Shown: positions 47,597-58,645 of the stretch, in pieces
Layout of the letters: each line of letters begins with the position of its first letter
Numbering within the stretch: the stretch's first letter is position 1
Assembly (NCBI RefSeq): GCF_029395675.1
Contig: NZ_CP115184.1
Span: 1,178,001-1,242,000 of the forward strand
From: Janibacter cremeus
Lineage (GTDB): Bacteria > Actinomycetota > Actinomycetes > Actinomycetales > Dermatophilaceae
DNA: 64,000 nt
Reading direction: 5' to 3'
The notes under the pieces: generated by a model
Told to the model about the DNA's origin: nothing
The model's input: the letters and a program-made list of their open reading frames with translations, nothing else
Databases searched by the model: none
Program-made: the position numbers and the translations under genes

Positions 47597-49429
47597 ATGA
47601 GCGAATCGTCGAACGCCACCGACAGTCGAAGCCGGGACCGTCACGATGATCCCGATGGCCGCACGCACGACGAGCGCGTCATCGACCAGCTGCGGGCGCA
47701 CGGCGTCCGGCTGGGACCTGGCGGCATCGCCCCGCGGGTGTTCTGGCCGTCCCTGGTCGTCGTCGTCGCGGTCTCGCTGTTCTCCATCTTCTTCAGCGAC
47801 ACGGCCGGGGCGCTGTGGACGTCGATCCAGAGCGGCATCGTCAGAGGCTTCGGCTGGTTCTACATCCTGGCGATCGCCTGCTTCGTCGCCTTCGCGATCT
47901 TCCTCGCGGTGAGCCGCTTCGGCAACATCACGCTCGGGCGCGAGGACGAGAGGCCCGACTTCAACCTGGTGTCCTGGTTCGCCATGCTCTTCGCCGCCGG
48001 CATGGGGATCGGCCTGGTCTTCTACGGTGTGGCCGAGCCGTTGACCTTCTACACCAGCCCCAAGCCGGGGGTGGACGGGACCGACGCCGAGCTGGCCAAC
48101 CAGGCCATGGCACAGACCTTCCTCCACTGGGGTCTGCACCCGTGGGCGGTGTACGTCATCGTCGGCCTCTCCCTCGCCTACGCCATCCACCGCAAGGGCC
48201 GCCCCGTGTCCCTCCGCTGGGCTCTGGAGCCGCTCCTGGGTGATCGCGTCAAGGGCTGGGCCGGCGACCTCGTCGACATCCTGGCGATCGTGGGAACCCT
48301 CTTCGGTGTCGCCACCTCGCTGGGTCTGGGCGTCACCCAGGTCTCGACCGGGCTCGTGGAGCTCGGGGTCATCGACGACGCCTCCAACACCTTCATGGTC
48401 GCCCTCATCGCCGCGATCACGGCCATCGCCACCATCTCGGTGGTCAGTGGCGTGGGCAGGGGCATCCAGTGGTTGTCCAACCTCAACCTGGGCCTGGCCG
48501 CGGTCTTCCTCGTCGCGATCTTCGCGCTCGGCCCGACCCTGTTCCTCCTGCGGGACTTCGTCCAGTCCATCGGCGCCTACACGACGCACTTCCTGCCGAA
48601 CACCTTCGACGCCTTCGCTTACACCGGCTCCGAGGGTCTGGCCTGGGCCGGCGGGTGGACCATCTTCTACTGGGGCTGGTGGATCGCCTGGTCCCCCTTC
48701 GTCGGCGTCTTCATCGCGCGGATCTCGCGGGGCCGCACGGTCCGCGAGTTCGTCGCCGGCGCCCTCCTCGTGCCGACCCTTCTCGGGTTCCTCTGGTTCA
48801 CGGCACTCGGTGGGACGGCCATCCACCGGGAGCGCACGGTCGGTGACCTCGTGCCGGAGGAGGGCCTCGTGGCCGAGGTCGCCCTCTTCGACACCCTGGC
48901 CACGCTCCCGATGGGGACGGTCCTGTCGGTCATCGCCCTCGTCCTCGTGGTGGTCTTCTTCGTGACCTCTTCGGACTCGGGATCCCTCGTCGTGGACATG
49001 CTCGCCTCCGGCGGCCACCCCGACCCGCCGACGTGGAGCCGGGTGCTGTTCGCCGTCCTCGAGGGGCTCGTGGCGAGCGCCCTGCTCCTGGCGGGGGGGA
49101 CGGAGGGCCTGTCCGCTCTCCAGGCCGGCTCGGTCGCGACGGGTGCCCCCTTCGCCGTCGTGATCGTGTTCATCATGATCGCCCTGTACAAGGCACTCCG
49201 CAGCGAGCACCGGGCGATCCTCGAGACCGAGGCGCGGCTGCGCCGTCGGGCCATGGCCGGTGAGCTCACGGAGAACTTCGACGACGTCTTCGGCGAGCAG
49301 GTCGACGACCGCATCGACTACGCGCTCACGCGCACCAAGGGCATCTGGTCCCGGAAGCGCACCCCGGTCGCCACGGTCACCAGGGCCCGGCAGCGGGACC
49401 AGGAGAAGGAGCGCCGCGACGAGGGCTGA
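47597..49429 (+). CDS. BCCT family betaine/carnitine/choline transporter
   Basis: BCCT proteins import quaternary ammonium osmolytes such as glycine betaine by sodium symport. The 610-residue protein has about 12 membrane helices, the aromatic motif FYWGWWIAWSPFVGVF with ISRGRTVREF, and AAGMGIGLVFYGVAEP near helix 3. The charged C-terminal tail (about residues 535-610) resembles BetP-type osmosensing tails. ATG 47597 has a GAGGAG site upstream. A 161-base gap before it suggests an independent promoter; none is clear. Confidence 0.93.
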   Translation: MSESSNATDSRSRDRHDDPDGRTHDERVIDQLRAHGVRLGPGGIAPRVFWPSLVVVVAVSLFSIFFSDTAGALWTSIQSGIVRGFGWFYILAIACFVAFAIFLAVSRFGNITLGREDERPDFNLVSWFAMLFAAGMGIGLVFYGVAEPLTFYTSPKPGVDGTDAELANQAMAQTFLHWGLHPWAVYVIVGLSLAYAIHRKGRPVSLRWALEPLLGDRVKGWAGDLVDILAIVGTLFGVATSLGLGVTQVSTGLVELGVIDDASNTFMVALIAAITAIATISVVSGVGRGIQWLSNLNLGLAAVFLVAIFALGPTLFLLRDFVQSIGAYTTHFLPNTFDAFAYTGSEGLAWAGGWTIFYWGWWIAWSPFVGVFIARISRGRTVREFVAGALLVPTLLGFLWFTALGGTAIHRERTVGDLVPEEGLVAEVALFDTLATLPMGTVLSVIALVLVVVFFVTSSDSGSLVVDMLASGGHPDPPTWSRVLFAVLEGLVASALLLAGGTEGLSALQAGSVATGAPFAVVIVFIMIALYKALRSEHRAILETEARLRRRAMAGELTENFDDVFGEQVDDRIDYALTRTKGIWSRKRTPVATVTRARQRDQEKERRDEG

Positions 49430-49461
49430 CCGGGCGGCTCGTCGGTGGCAGGCTGGCGCGC

Positions 49462-49923
49462 ATGCCCCGCACGAGCGCCGGTCTCCTCCCCTTCACCACG
49501 GCGAAGGGGGTCACCCGCGTCTTCCTGGGCCGCATGGGCGGGCCGGCCTGGGGGCGTCGACCGCGTGCCTGGACGGTGGTCAAGGGTGAGTACGGGGACG
49601 GTGACGACCCGCTGGCCGCGGCGGAGCGGGAGTTCCTCGAGGAGATCGGGATAGCGGCTCCTCCCGGCCCCCGTCTCGACCTCGGCGAGGTGCGCCAGTC
49701 CGGGGGCAAGCGGGTCCGGGCGTGGGCCGTGGAGGCCGACCCGTCGTTGGCCTTCGTCTCGAGCAACCTCGTGACGATGGAGTGGCCCCCGCGCTCCGGC
49801 CGCCGCGTCTCCTTCCCGGAGATCGAGCGCGCCGAGTGGTGCGAGGTGGATCGGGCCCGCGAGCTGGTCGTGGCGGCCCAGACGGCCTTCCTCGACCGTC
49901 TGGTGGACGCGGTCGCGCGCTAG
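49462..49923 (+). CDS. NUDIX family NTP pyrophosphohydrolase-like protein
   Basis: The 153-residue protein starts MPRTSAGLLPFTTAKG and matches the predicted NUDIX group COG4119. The box reads GDGDDPLAAAEREFLEEIG, with Asp where the first Glu of the consensus is usual; the REFLEE metal-binding core is intact. It follows the BCCT gene by 32 bases. Its TAG stop shares the CTAG palindrome with the convergent HAD gene. The substrate is unknown. Confidence 0.85.
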   Translation: MPRTSAGLLPFTTAKGVTRVFLGRMGGPAWGRRPRAWTVVKGEYGDGDDPLAAAEREFLEEIGIAAPPGPRLDLGEVRQSGGKRVRAWAVEADPSLAFVSSNLVTMEWPPRSGRRVSFPEIERAEWCEVDRARELVVAAQTAFLDRLVDAVAR

Positions 49924-50573
49924 GCGTGCGGACCCGGCCGATGCGGGACGTCGTCCGCGAGCGCGGGCAGGAGCGGGTGCAGGGCGCGTCGCAGCCCGGC
50001 CGCCCCGCTCGCCGGCCGGTGGTGGACCGCCCGGATGCCGAGCGACTGCGCCGACTCGACGTTCGCCGGCACGTCGTCGACGAAGCCGATGCGGTCGGCG
50101 GGCACACCCAGGTCGTCGAGGATGTGCTCGAAGTAGGCGGGGTCGGGCTTCATCGCCCCGACCTCGCTCGACCAGTAGGCGCCGTCGACGAGGTCGTCGT
50201 ACCCGTGGACCTCGCGCATGAAGCGCACCCGGTGGTCCTGCTGGTTGGTCGCGAGCAGGCAACGCGCCCCGAGACCTCGGACCTCGTCCACGAGGGCGAT
50301 GGCCTCGAGGTCGAGATCGAACTGCTCCCAGATGCCCAGCAGGTCCTCGATGGTCACCGGTAGCCGCCCCGACCGGTTCTCCCGCTCCAGCAGCTCGCCC
50401 AGCACCGCCCGCAGGCTGCGCTCACCGCGCAGCGCCGGCAGCTCGGCCTCGAAGACCTTGCGGGCGAATCCCGGGGCGACCGTCCGGTCCAGCCGCCCGC
50501 GCCAGTCGAAGTGCCCGTGCTGGAGAACGCCGTCGCAATCCCACAGCATCACCTCCACCGGCACGTCGGGCAT
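49920..50573 (-). CDS. HAD-superfamily hydrolase (IA type)
   Basis: The 217-residue protein has all four HAD motifs: LWDCDGVLQHG (nucleophile Asp), LLATNQQDHR (Thr), GAMKPDPAYFE (Lys) and FVDDVPANVESAQSLG (acidic pair). The cap lies between residues 20 and 85. It is a small-molecule phosphatase of unknown substrate. ATG 50573 shares one base with the aspS stop (TGATG), so it is co-translated with aspS. Confidence 0.88.
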   Translation of the reverse strand: MPDVPVEVMLWDCDGVLQHGHFDWRGRLDRTVAPGFARKVFEAELPALRGERSLRAVLGELLERENRSGRLPVTIEDLLGIWEQFDLDLEAIALVDEVRGLGARCLLATNQQDHRVRFMREVHGYDDLVDGAYWSSEVGAMKPDPAYFEHILDDLGVPADRIGFVDDVPANVESAQSLGIRAVHHRPASGAAGLRRALHPLLPALADDVPHRPGPHA

Positions 50574-52405
50574 CAGCTCTGCCGGGGGTTGACCTCCGGC
50601 GCCCCCTGCGCTGCGGGCTCGTCCCCCTTCGTCGTGGGCCGGGCGTCGATGCCGGCCTCCTTGCGCTGCTCCGGGGTGATCGGGGCGGGCGCATCGGTCA
50701 GCGGGTCGTAGCCGCCGCCGGACTTGGGGAAGGCGATCACGTCGCGGATGGAGTCCGCCCCCAGGAGGAGCATGACGATGCGGTCCCAGCCGAAGGCGAT
50801 GCCGCCGTGCGGGGGCGCGCCGTACTTGAATGCCTCGAGGAGGAAGCCGAACTTCTCCTGCGCCGACTCCTCGTCCAGACCCATGACCGAGAAGACCCGC
50901 TCCTGCACGTCGCGCTGGTGGATACGGATGGACCCGCCGCCGATCTCGTTGCCGTTGCACACGAGGTCGTAGGCGTAGGCCAGCGCCGAGCCGGGGTCGG
51001 TGTCGAAGGTGTCGAGGAACTCCGGCTTGGGGCTGGTGAAGGCGTGGTGGACCGCGGTCCAGGCACCGGCCCCGACGGCGACGTCGCCTGCGGCGACGGC
51101 CTCTCCCGTGGGCTCGAAGAGCGGGGCGTCGACCACCCAGACGAAGGACCACTCGGACTCGTCGATCAGGTCGCACCGCTGGGCGATCTCCTGCCGTGCG
51201 GCTCCGAGCAGCGCCCGCGCGGCCCGGGGCTTGTCCGCGGCGAAGAAGATGCAGTCGCCCGGCTGCGCACCCACGTGCGCGGCCAGACCGGCCTTCTCCT
51301 CCTCGGAGATGTTCTTGGCGACGGGTCCGCCCAGATCGCCGTCCTCACCGACGGTGACGTAGGCCAGGCCCTTGGCACCGCGCTGCTTCGCCCACTCCTG
51401 CCAGGCGTCGAACTGCCGGCGCGGCTGGCCGGCCCCCCCGGGCATGACGACCGCCCCGACGTAGTCGTTGCGGAAGACGCGGAAGGGGGTGTCGGCGAAG
51501 AACTCGGTGCAGTCCACGAGCTCGACGCCGAAGCGCAGGTCGGGCTTGTCGGTGCCGAAGCGCTCCATGGCCTCGGTGTAGGTCATCCGGGGGAAGGGGG
51601 TGGTCAGCTCGACGCCGATGGTCCCCCAGACGGCCCTGGCGACGGCCTCGCCGAGCTCGATGACGTCGTCCTGCTCGACGAAGGACATCTCGATGTCGAG
51701 CTGGGTGAACTCCGGCTGCCGGTCGGCCCGGAAGTCCTCGTCGCGGTAGCAGCGCGCGATCTGGTAGTACCGCTCCATCCCGGCGACCATGAGCAGCTGC
51801 TTGAACAGCTGGGGGCTCTGCGGGAGCGCGTACCACTCACCCGGTGCGAGGCGGGCCGGCACGAGGAAGTCGCGGGCGCCCTCGGGTGTGGACCGGGTCA
51901 GGGTCGGGGTCTCGATCTCGACGAAGTCGCGCTCGGCGAGGACCGAGCGTGCCGCGGCGTTGACCTTGCTGCGCAGGCGCAGGCCCGCACCGGCGCTGGC
52001 GGGGCCGGGCCGGCGCAGGTCGAGGTAGCGGTGCTTGAGGCGGGCCTCCTCGCCGACGGAGACGCGCTCGTCGATCTGGAAGGGCAGCGGGTCCGCCGTG
52101 CTGAGGACCTCGATGGAGGAGGCGACCACGTCGACCTCGCCCGTCGGGAGGTTCGGGTTGACGTCCTTCGGGTCGCGCGGGGCGACCTCGCCGACGACAG
52201 TGACGACGTACTCGTTGCGCAGGTCGTGCGCCGCTCCGGTCAGGACCTCGTCACGCGCGACGACCTGGGCGACGCCGGAGGCGTCGCGCAGGTCGAGGAA
52301 GGCCACGCCACCGTGATCACGTCGCCGGGCCACCCATCCGCTGAGGGTGACGGTCTGGCCGGAGTGGCCGGCACGCAGGGTGCCGGCGTCATGGGTGCGG
52401 AGCAC
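50573..52405 (-). CDS. aspS: Aspartyl-tRNA(Asp/Asn) synthetase, probably non-discriminating
   Basis: The 610-residue bacterial-type enzyme has an OB-fold anticodon domain, class II core and GAD insertion. Visible motifs are [35 protein letters not shown] and [16 protein letters not shown]. The anticodon-domain loop reads VARRRDHGG; His at this place, rather than Leu as in E. coli, is linked in studied enzymes to charging both tRNA-Asp and tRNA-Asn, which fits actinobacteria that use GatCAB. This specificity is inferred. GTG 52405 has GGAAG upstream. Confidence 0.96.
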   Translation of the reverse strand: MLRTHDAGTLRAGHSGQTVTLSGWVARRRDHGGVAFLDLRDASGVAQVVARDEVLTGAAHDLRNEYVVTVVGEVAPRDPKDVNPNLPTGEVDVVASSIEVLSTADPLPFQIDERVSVGEEARLKHRYLDLRRPGPASAGAGLRLRSKVNAAARSVLAERDFVEIETPTLTRSTPEGARDFLVPARLAPGEWYALPQSPQLFKQLLMVAGMERYYQIARCYRDEDFRADRQPEFTQLDIEMSFVEQDDVIELGEAVARAVWGTIGVELTTPFPRMTYTEAMERFGTDKPDLRFGVELVDCTEFFADTPFRVFRNDYVGAVVMPGGAGQPRRQFDAWQEWAKQRGAKGLAYVTVGEDGDLGGPVAKNISEEEKAGLAAHVGAQPGDCIFFAADKPRAARALLGAARQEIAQRCDLIDESEWSFVWVVDAPLFEPTGEAVAAGDVAVGAGAWTAVHHAFTSPKPEFLDTFDTDPGSALAYAYDLVCNGNEIGGGSIRIHQRDVQERVFSVMGLDEESAQEKFGFLLEAFKYGAPPHGGIAFGWDRIVMLLLGADSIRDVIAFPKSGGGYDPLTDAPAPITPEQRKEAGIDARPTTKGDEPAAQGAPEVNPRQS

Positions 52406-52459
52406 GGGGAGTTCTTCCTTGTCCTCGTCGGGGCGTCCGGCGGTCGCCGGGCGGGGTCA

Positions 52460-52465
52460 ATCCTA
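52460..52465 (-). promoter_or_regulatory. Possible -10 box for aspS
   Basis: Minus-strand TAGGAT fits TANNNT, just after the NUDIX stop. It would give a leader of about 45 nt containing GGAAG near the aspS GTG. No clear -35 is seen. Confidence 0.4.
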
Positions 52466-52471
52466 CGGACG

Positions 52472-53116
52472 TCAGTGGTGGCGGTTGGTCGGATGCTGCG
52501 GCCACGGGCTGTCGGCCGGACGAAGGGAGGTCCAGCCGTCGTCGCGCATCCGCTGGGCGGCGAGGGCGCCGATCACGAGTGTCGAGTTGTGCAGGTCCCC
52601 GGCGAGCACCGCGGCCACCACCTCGTCGAGCGGCACCCGGCGGTGGAGGATGTGGGCCTCCTCGCCCCGGCGCTCGTGCAGCTCCCCGTCGGGGACGGCG
52701 GTGAGACCCCGGGCGAGGTAGATCCGCAGCGCCTCGTTCAGGCCGCCGGGCGAGCTGAAGTAGTCCACGAGCACCGCCCAGTGCTCGGCGACGACGTCGG
52801 CCTCCTCGGCCAGCTCGCGCTGCGCCGCGAGGAGGGGGTCCTCGCCCGCGACGTCGAGCAGCCCGGCCGGGATCTCCCACTCGTGGGAGGAGATCGGGTG
52901 CCGGTACTGGCGGATGAGCAGCGCGCGGTCCTCCTCGTCCAGGGCCAGCACGGCCACGGCACCGGGATGGTCGACGACCTCCCGGACGAGACGCTCGCCC
53001 TCGAGGACGAAGGCCTCCCGGCGCACGTCCCACACCGCGCCGTGGAAGGCGACCTCGCTCTCGACGACCGGCGAGGGCACGATCTCGTCGCGCAGCCGCA
53101 GGTGCTCGACGCTCAC
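52472..53116 (-). CDS. ADP-ribose pyrophosphatase-like NUDIX hydrolase
   Basis: The 214-residue protein resembles ADP-ribose diphosphatases: RQYRHPISSHEWEIPAGLLD and the NUDIX box AGEDPLLAAQRELAEEADV, with the REL-x-EE core intact and Asp instead of the last Gly, common in actinobacterial members. Start GTG 53116 (VSVEHLRLRDEIV) lies one base after the pyrG stop, so it is probably co-translated. It likely clears ADP-ribose or related nucleotide sugars, but the substrate is inferred from the family. Confidence 0.88.
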   Translation of the reverse strand: MSVEHLRLRDEIVPSPVVESEVAFHGAVWDVRREAFVLEGERLVREVVDHPGAVAVLALDEEDRALLIRQYRHPISSHEWEIPAGLLDVAGEDPLLAAQRELAEEADVVAEHWAVLVDYFSSPGGLNEALRIYLARGLTAVPDGELHERRGEEAHILHRRVPLDEVVAAVLAGDLHNSTLVIGALAAQRMRDDGWTSLRPADSPWPQHPTNRHH

Positions 53117-53117
53117 C

Positions 53118-54833
<1,716 letters not shown>

Positions 54834-54841
54834 GGGCTTTC

Positions 54842-54847
54842 ACTTTA
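54842..54847 (-). promoter_or_regulatory. Predicted -10 box for leaderless pyrG
   Basis: Minus-strand TAAAGT fits TANNNT and lies 8 nt before the pyrG GTG. The intervening GAAAGCCC is not a good ribosome site. Confidence 0.5.
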
Positions 54848-54913
54848 CGTCACCGAAGCGGTTCTTCGTACCTCGGGGCGCCGTGAGTCAGGGCCCTGAG
54901 CTGCCTCGACACC

Positions 54914-56662
54914 TCAGGAGGGCGTGGAGGCCGCCCCGCGGCACTGCTCGAGCAGCTCGCGCGCGTGGGTGAGGCCGACCTCGGTGTCCCCTCCACCCAT
55001 CATCCGGGAGAGCTCACCCAGTCGGTCCTCCCCCTCGACGACCCGCACGTCGCTGGAGGTGACCTGCTGGTCGTGGCTCTTGTGCACCACGAGGTGCCGG
55101 TCGGCGTGGGCGGCCACCTGGGCCAGGTGGGTGACGACGATGACCTGGCTGGCGCGGGCCAGCGCGGCAAGCCGGGCGCCGACGTCGAGCGCGGCGCGCC
55201 CACCGACGCCCGCGTCGACCTCGTCGAAGACGAAGGTGGGCACCTGCGCCCGCCCCGATCCCGCGGTGGCGACCTCGATGGCCAGCATGATCCGGGACAG
55301 CTCCCCGCCGGAGGCGGCCCTGGTCACCGAGCGGGGCGGGTCACCGCGGTTGGCGGCGACCCGGATCTCGACCGCGTCGGCGCCCTCGGCGGAGACGGTG
55401 CGACCCCCCTCGGGGCCCGGCAGCCGGGCACCGCCCTCGTCGGTGCGGGGTTCGACCACGATCTCGACCCGGGCACGATCCATCCCCAACCGGCCCAGCT
55501 CGCCCTCGACGGTCGCGGACAGGTCGGCGGCAGCCGAGGTGCGGGCCGCCGTCAGCTGCTCGAGGGCCGGCCCGAGCTCCCCGACGAGGTCCTCGACGCG
55601 GGCGGTGAGCTCCTCGATGCGCTCGTCGGCCCCCTCGAGGGCCAGCAACCGCTGGCGCGCGGCGTCGCGGTGGGCCAGGACGGCCGTGGCGTCCTCGCCG
55701 TATCGGCGGGTCAGGTCGTTCAGGGCGGCCCGACGCTCCTGGACGGCGGCGAGCCGGGCCGGGTCCGCCTCGATGTCGGCGGCATAGGCCGACAGCTCGG
55801 CGGCGACATCCGCCGCCAGCACACCGAGCTCCCCGAGCCTGCGGTGGGCCTCGGCCAGGCGCGGATCGTGCTCGACGAGGCGGGAGAGCTCGTCGCCGGC
55901 CAGGGCGATCCGCCCCACGACGTCGTCGCCGCCGAAGCTGTCCGGGTCCGACAGCAGGCGGTGGGCACGGTCGGCGCCCACGCGCAGCTCCTCGGCATTG
56001 CCGAGGACCTCGGCCTCTCCGGCCAGCTCGACGTCCTCACCGGGCTGGGGGTCGACGGCATCGATCTGCTCCAGCTGGTGGGTCAGCAGCTCGACCTCCT
56101 GCAGCCGGGCCCGTTCGCCCTCGGTGAGCTCCGCCAGCTCCGCCGTCGCCTCCTGCCAGGCCCCGTACAGGCGGGCGACCTCCGCCAGCGGGCCGGCCAC
56201 CGCCCCGCCACCGAAGGTGTCGAGCAGGGCACGGTGCTGCGCAGGCCGACGCAGACGCCACTGGTCCGCCTGCCCGTGGACGGCCACGAGGTCCTCCGCC
56301 AGGTCGTGCAAGGTCGCGATCGGCGCCCGTCTCCCGCCGACGTGGGCGCGGGAGCGTCCCGTCGCGGAGATGGTGCGGGCCAGCAGCAGCTCGTCCTCGT
56401 CCGCCGCGGCTCCGGCCTCGGCTGCCCGGGCCCGCGCAGGGTGCCGCGCATCCAGCTCGAGCGCGGCCTCGACGACGGCCTCGTCACGCCCCGAGCGGAC
56501 CAGTGATGCGTCGGCACGGCCACCGAGGACGAGGCCGAGCCCGGTGACGACCATGGTCTTGCCCGCGCCGGTCTCGCCGGTGACGACGGTCAGGCCCGGA
56601 TCCAGCGGCAGCGTCGCGTCCTCGATGACCCCGAGGTCGCGGATGTGCAGCTCGCGCAGCAT
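54914..56662 (-). CDS. recN: DNA repair protein RecN
   Basis: RecN is an SMC-like ATPase that holds broken DNA ends together. The 582-residue protein has Walker A VVTGETGAGKTMVV, a central coiled-coil rich in Ala, Glu and Leu (about residues 150-360), then the ABC signature AASGGELSRIMLA and Walker B FVFDEVDAGVGG. It starts three bases after nadK, as part of tlyA-nadK-recN, a common actinobacterial group. Confidence 0.97.
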   Translation of the reverse strand: MLRELHIRDLGVIEDATLPLDPGLTVVTGETGAGKTMVVTGLGLVLGGRADASLVRSGRDEAVVEAALELDARHPARARAAEAGAAADEDELLLARTISATGRSRAHVGGRRAPIATLHDLAEDLVAVHGQADQWRLRRPAQHRALLDTFGGGAVAGPLAEVARLYGAWQEATAELAELTEGERARLQEVELLTHQLEQIDAVDPQPGEDVELAGEAEVLGNAEELRVGADRAHRLLSDPDSFGGDDVVGRIALAGDELSRLVEHDPRLAEAHRRLGELGVLAADVAAELSAYAADIEADPARLAAVQERRAALNDLTRRYGEDATAVLAHRDAARQRLLALEGADERIEELTARVEDLVGELGPALEQLTAARTSAAADLSATVEGELGRLGMDRARVEIVVEPRTDEGGARLPGPEGGRTVSAEGADAVEIRVAANRGDPPRSVTRAASGGELSRIMLAIEVATAGSGRAQVPTFVFDEVDAGVGGRAALDVGARLAALARASQVIVVTHLAQVAAHADRHLVVHKSHDQQVTSSDVRVVEGEDRLGELSRMMGGGDTEVGLTHARELLEQCRGAASTPS

Positions 56663-56665
56663 GCC

Positions 56666-57583
56666 TCAGGCCTCCTGCTGGCTCTGGCGCCGACCGCGCC
56701 AGCCGTGGACGGAGAGGTCGAACTTCGCGACGAGGCGATCGGTGAAGGGCGAGTCGCTCAGCCGCGCGAGCCGGACGGGCTCGGCGGACCGGCTGACCTC
56801 GACACGGGCGCCGGGCGGCAGGTCCACCGCGCGGCGGCCGTCGCACCACAGGACCCCGTGCCCCTCGGTCCCGGGGACGAGGTCCACGGCCAGGTCCGAC
56901 GTCGGTGCCACGACGAGCGGACGGGCGAAGAGTGCGTGCGCGCTGATCGGCACGACGAGCATGGCATCGACCCCGGGCCACACGACGGGGCCGCCCGCGG
57001 AGAAGGCGTAGGCGGTGGAACCGGTGGGAGTGGCCATGACGACACCGTCACACCCCCACGTGGACAGGGGGCGTCCATCGATCTCGACAGTGAGGACGAG
57101 CACGCGTTCGCGGGAGGCCTTCTCGACCGTGGCCTCGTTCAACGCCCAGGTGCGGGCGATCTCCCGGCCCTCCAGCGTGGCGACGACGTCGAGGGCCATG
57201 CGCTCCTCGACACGGTAGGCACGGTTGACGATGTGCTCGACCGTGGCGTCGACGTCCTCACGCTCGGCCTCGGCGAGGAAGCCGACATGACCGAGGTTGA
57301 CGCCCAGGACCGGCACGCCGGCGCCGCGGGCGGTCTCCGCTCCCCGCAGGATCGTCCCGTCGCCACCGAGGACGACCACGAGCTCGACCCCGCTGGCCGG
57401 GTCGTCACCCTCGTGGACCACGGAGACCGGGTGCTGGCCCAGGACGCTCTCGGCGATCTCCCCGGCGGGGATGCGGACCTCGAGCCCGGCCTCGGCCAGG
57501 CGCTCGGCGACACCGACGGCCACCTCGAGGGCCTCGGGGCGACCGGGGTGGGTCATCAGGAGCACCCGTCGCTGGTCGCTCAC
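56666..57583 (-). CDS. nadK: NAD kinase
   Basis: NadK phosphorylates NAD to NADP. The 305-residue protein has the diacylglycerol-kinase-like GGDGT loop in VVVLGGDGTILRGAE, the NAD-binding ALNEATVEK, and the Gly-rich GVVMATPTGSTAYAFSAGG. I chose GTG 57583 (VSDQRRVLLMTHPGRPE) because it overlaps the tlyA stop as GTGA. It lies directly upstream of recN. Confidence 0.96.
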   Translation of the reverse strand: MSDQRRVLLMTHPGRPEALEVAVGVAERLAEAGLEVRIPAGEIAESVLGQHPVSVVHEGDDPASGVELVVVLGGDGTILRGAETARGAGVPVLGVNLGHVGFLAEAEREDVDATVEHIVNRAYRVEERMALDVVATLEGREIARTWALNEATVEKASRERVLVLTVEIDGRPLSTWGCDGVVMATPTGSTAYAFSAGGPVVWPGVDAMLVVPISAHALFARPLVVAPTSDLAVDLVPGTEGHGVLWCDGRRAVDLPPGARVEVSRSAEPVRLARLSDSPFTDRLVAKFDLSVHGWRGRRQSQQEA

Positions 57584-58386
57584 GTGTCCTCCTCCTGCAC
57601 CAGGTCGCTGATCGTCACCTGCTGAGCCTGCCACGTCATGCCGACGTCGGGGCGGCGGGTGAGGTGCACGAGGTACTCGTGATTTCCCTCTCCCCCACGC
57701 ACCGGGCTCGCCGTCAGGCCGAGCACGGACAGGCCCACCTCGCCCGCCCGGGACAGCACGGACCCGATCGCGTCGGCGCGGGCCCCGGCGGAGGCGACGA
57801 CCCCTCGCCGACCGATGTGGTCCCGACCGACCTCGAACTGCGGCTTGATGAGCAGCACGGCCTCACCGTCGGCGGTGAGCAGGCCGGCGACCTCGGCAAG
57901 CACGAGGCGAAGGGAGATGAAGCTCAGATCACCGACGGCCACCTCGACCGGACCATCGATGTCCGCGGCGGTCAACCCCCGGATGGTCGTGCCGCTGCGG
58001 TCCTCGACCCGCGGGTCGGCTGCCAGCTCGGGCGCGAGCTGGTCGTGACCCACGTCGAGTGCGGTCACGTGTGCGGCACCGTGCTCGAGCAGCACCTGCG
58101 TGAAGCCACCGGTCGACGCACCGATGTCGAGGCACCGTCGTCCGGCGACGTCCAGGTCGAAGTCGGCGAAGGCGCCCACCAGCTTCAGGGCAGCACGCCC
58201 GACCCAGTGGTCGGCCTCGGCGACGACGACCACCTCGCACGTGGGAGTGACCCGCGTTGACGCCTTCGTGACGGTGACCCCGTCGACGAGCACGTCACCC
58301 GCCGCGATGAGCGTGTGGGCCCGGGTGCGGCTGCGGGCCAGGCCGCGCTCGACGAGGGCCACGTCCAGCCGCGTCTGCGAACCCAC
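57580..58386 (-). CDS. tlyA: TlyA family rRNA 2'-O-methyltransferase
   Basis: TlyA methylates ribose at 16S C1409 and 23S C1920 and confers capreomycin sensitivity in mycobacteria. The 268-residue protein has an N-terminal S4 RNA-binding domain (RLDVALVERGLARSRTRAHTL) and an FtsJ-like fold with SAM site CLDIGASTGGFTQVLLE and DLSFISLRLVLAEV. GTG 58386 follows the upstream TGA with no gap. A hemolysin label seen in older annotation is not supported by this fold. Confidence 0.94.
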   Translation of the reverse strand: MGSQTRLDVALVERGLARSRTRAHTLIAAGDVLVDGVTVTKASTRVTPTCEVVVVAEADHWVGRAALKLVGAFADFDLDVAGRRCLDIGASTGGFTQVLLEHGAAHVTALDVGHDQLAPELAADPRVEDRSGTTIRGLTAADIDGPVEVAVGDLSFISLRLVLAEVAGLLTADGEAVLLIKPQFEVGRDHIGRRGVVASAGARADAIGSVLSRAGEVGLSVLGLTASPVRGGEGNHEYLVHLTRRPDVGMTWQAQQVTISDLVQEEDT

Positions 58387-58641
58387 TCAGGTGCCGAGGT
58401 CGGACAGGCGCGCGGTCAGCGTCCCGTGCACCGACTCCCCGGCGGCGAGGGTGGCATCGAGATCCGCGTCGTCGACCGCGCCGAGATCGCGCAGCGCGGC
58501 ATCGACGACGAGATCACCGGTCTCGGGAGCCGGTGTCCCGCCCTCTCCCGCAGTGGTCCCGGGCAGATCGGCACTCGGCGTGGTCACCGGCGCCATCGGC
58601 TTCGCGGGTCCGGGCCGCGGCGCGTTCTCGGAGTGGTCCAT
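58387..58641 (-). CDS. Small hypothetical acidic protein
   Basis: I do not recognise this 84-residue protein (MDHSENAPRPGPAKP). The first half is Pro/Ala/Gly-rich and probably disordered; the second (VDAALRDLGAVDDADLDATLAAGESVHGTLTARLSDLG) looks helical and acidic. Its location between the lysine-rich gene and tlyA, with a 4-base gap and direct TGA-GTG junction, supports co-transcription. ATG 58653 is an alternative start. It could be a small adaptor, but no function can be given. Confidence 0.65.
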   Translation of the reverse strand: MDHSENAPRPGPAKPMAPVTTPSADLPGTTAGEGGTPAPETGDLVVDAALRDLGAVDDADLDATLAAGESVHGTLTARLSDLGT

Positions 58642-58645
58642 GGGC

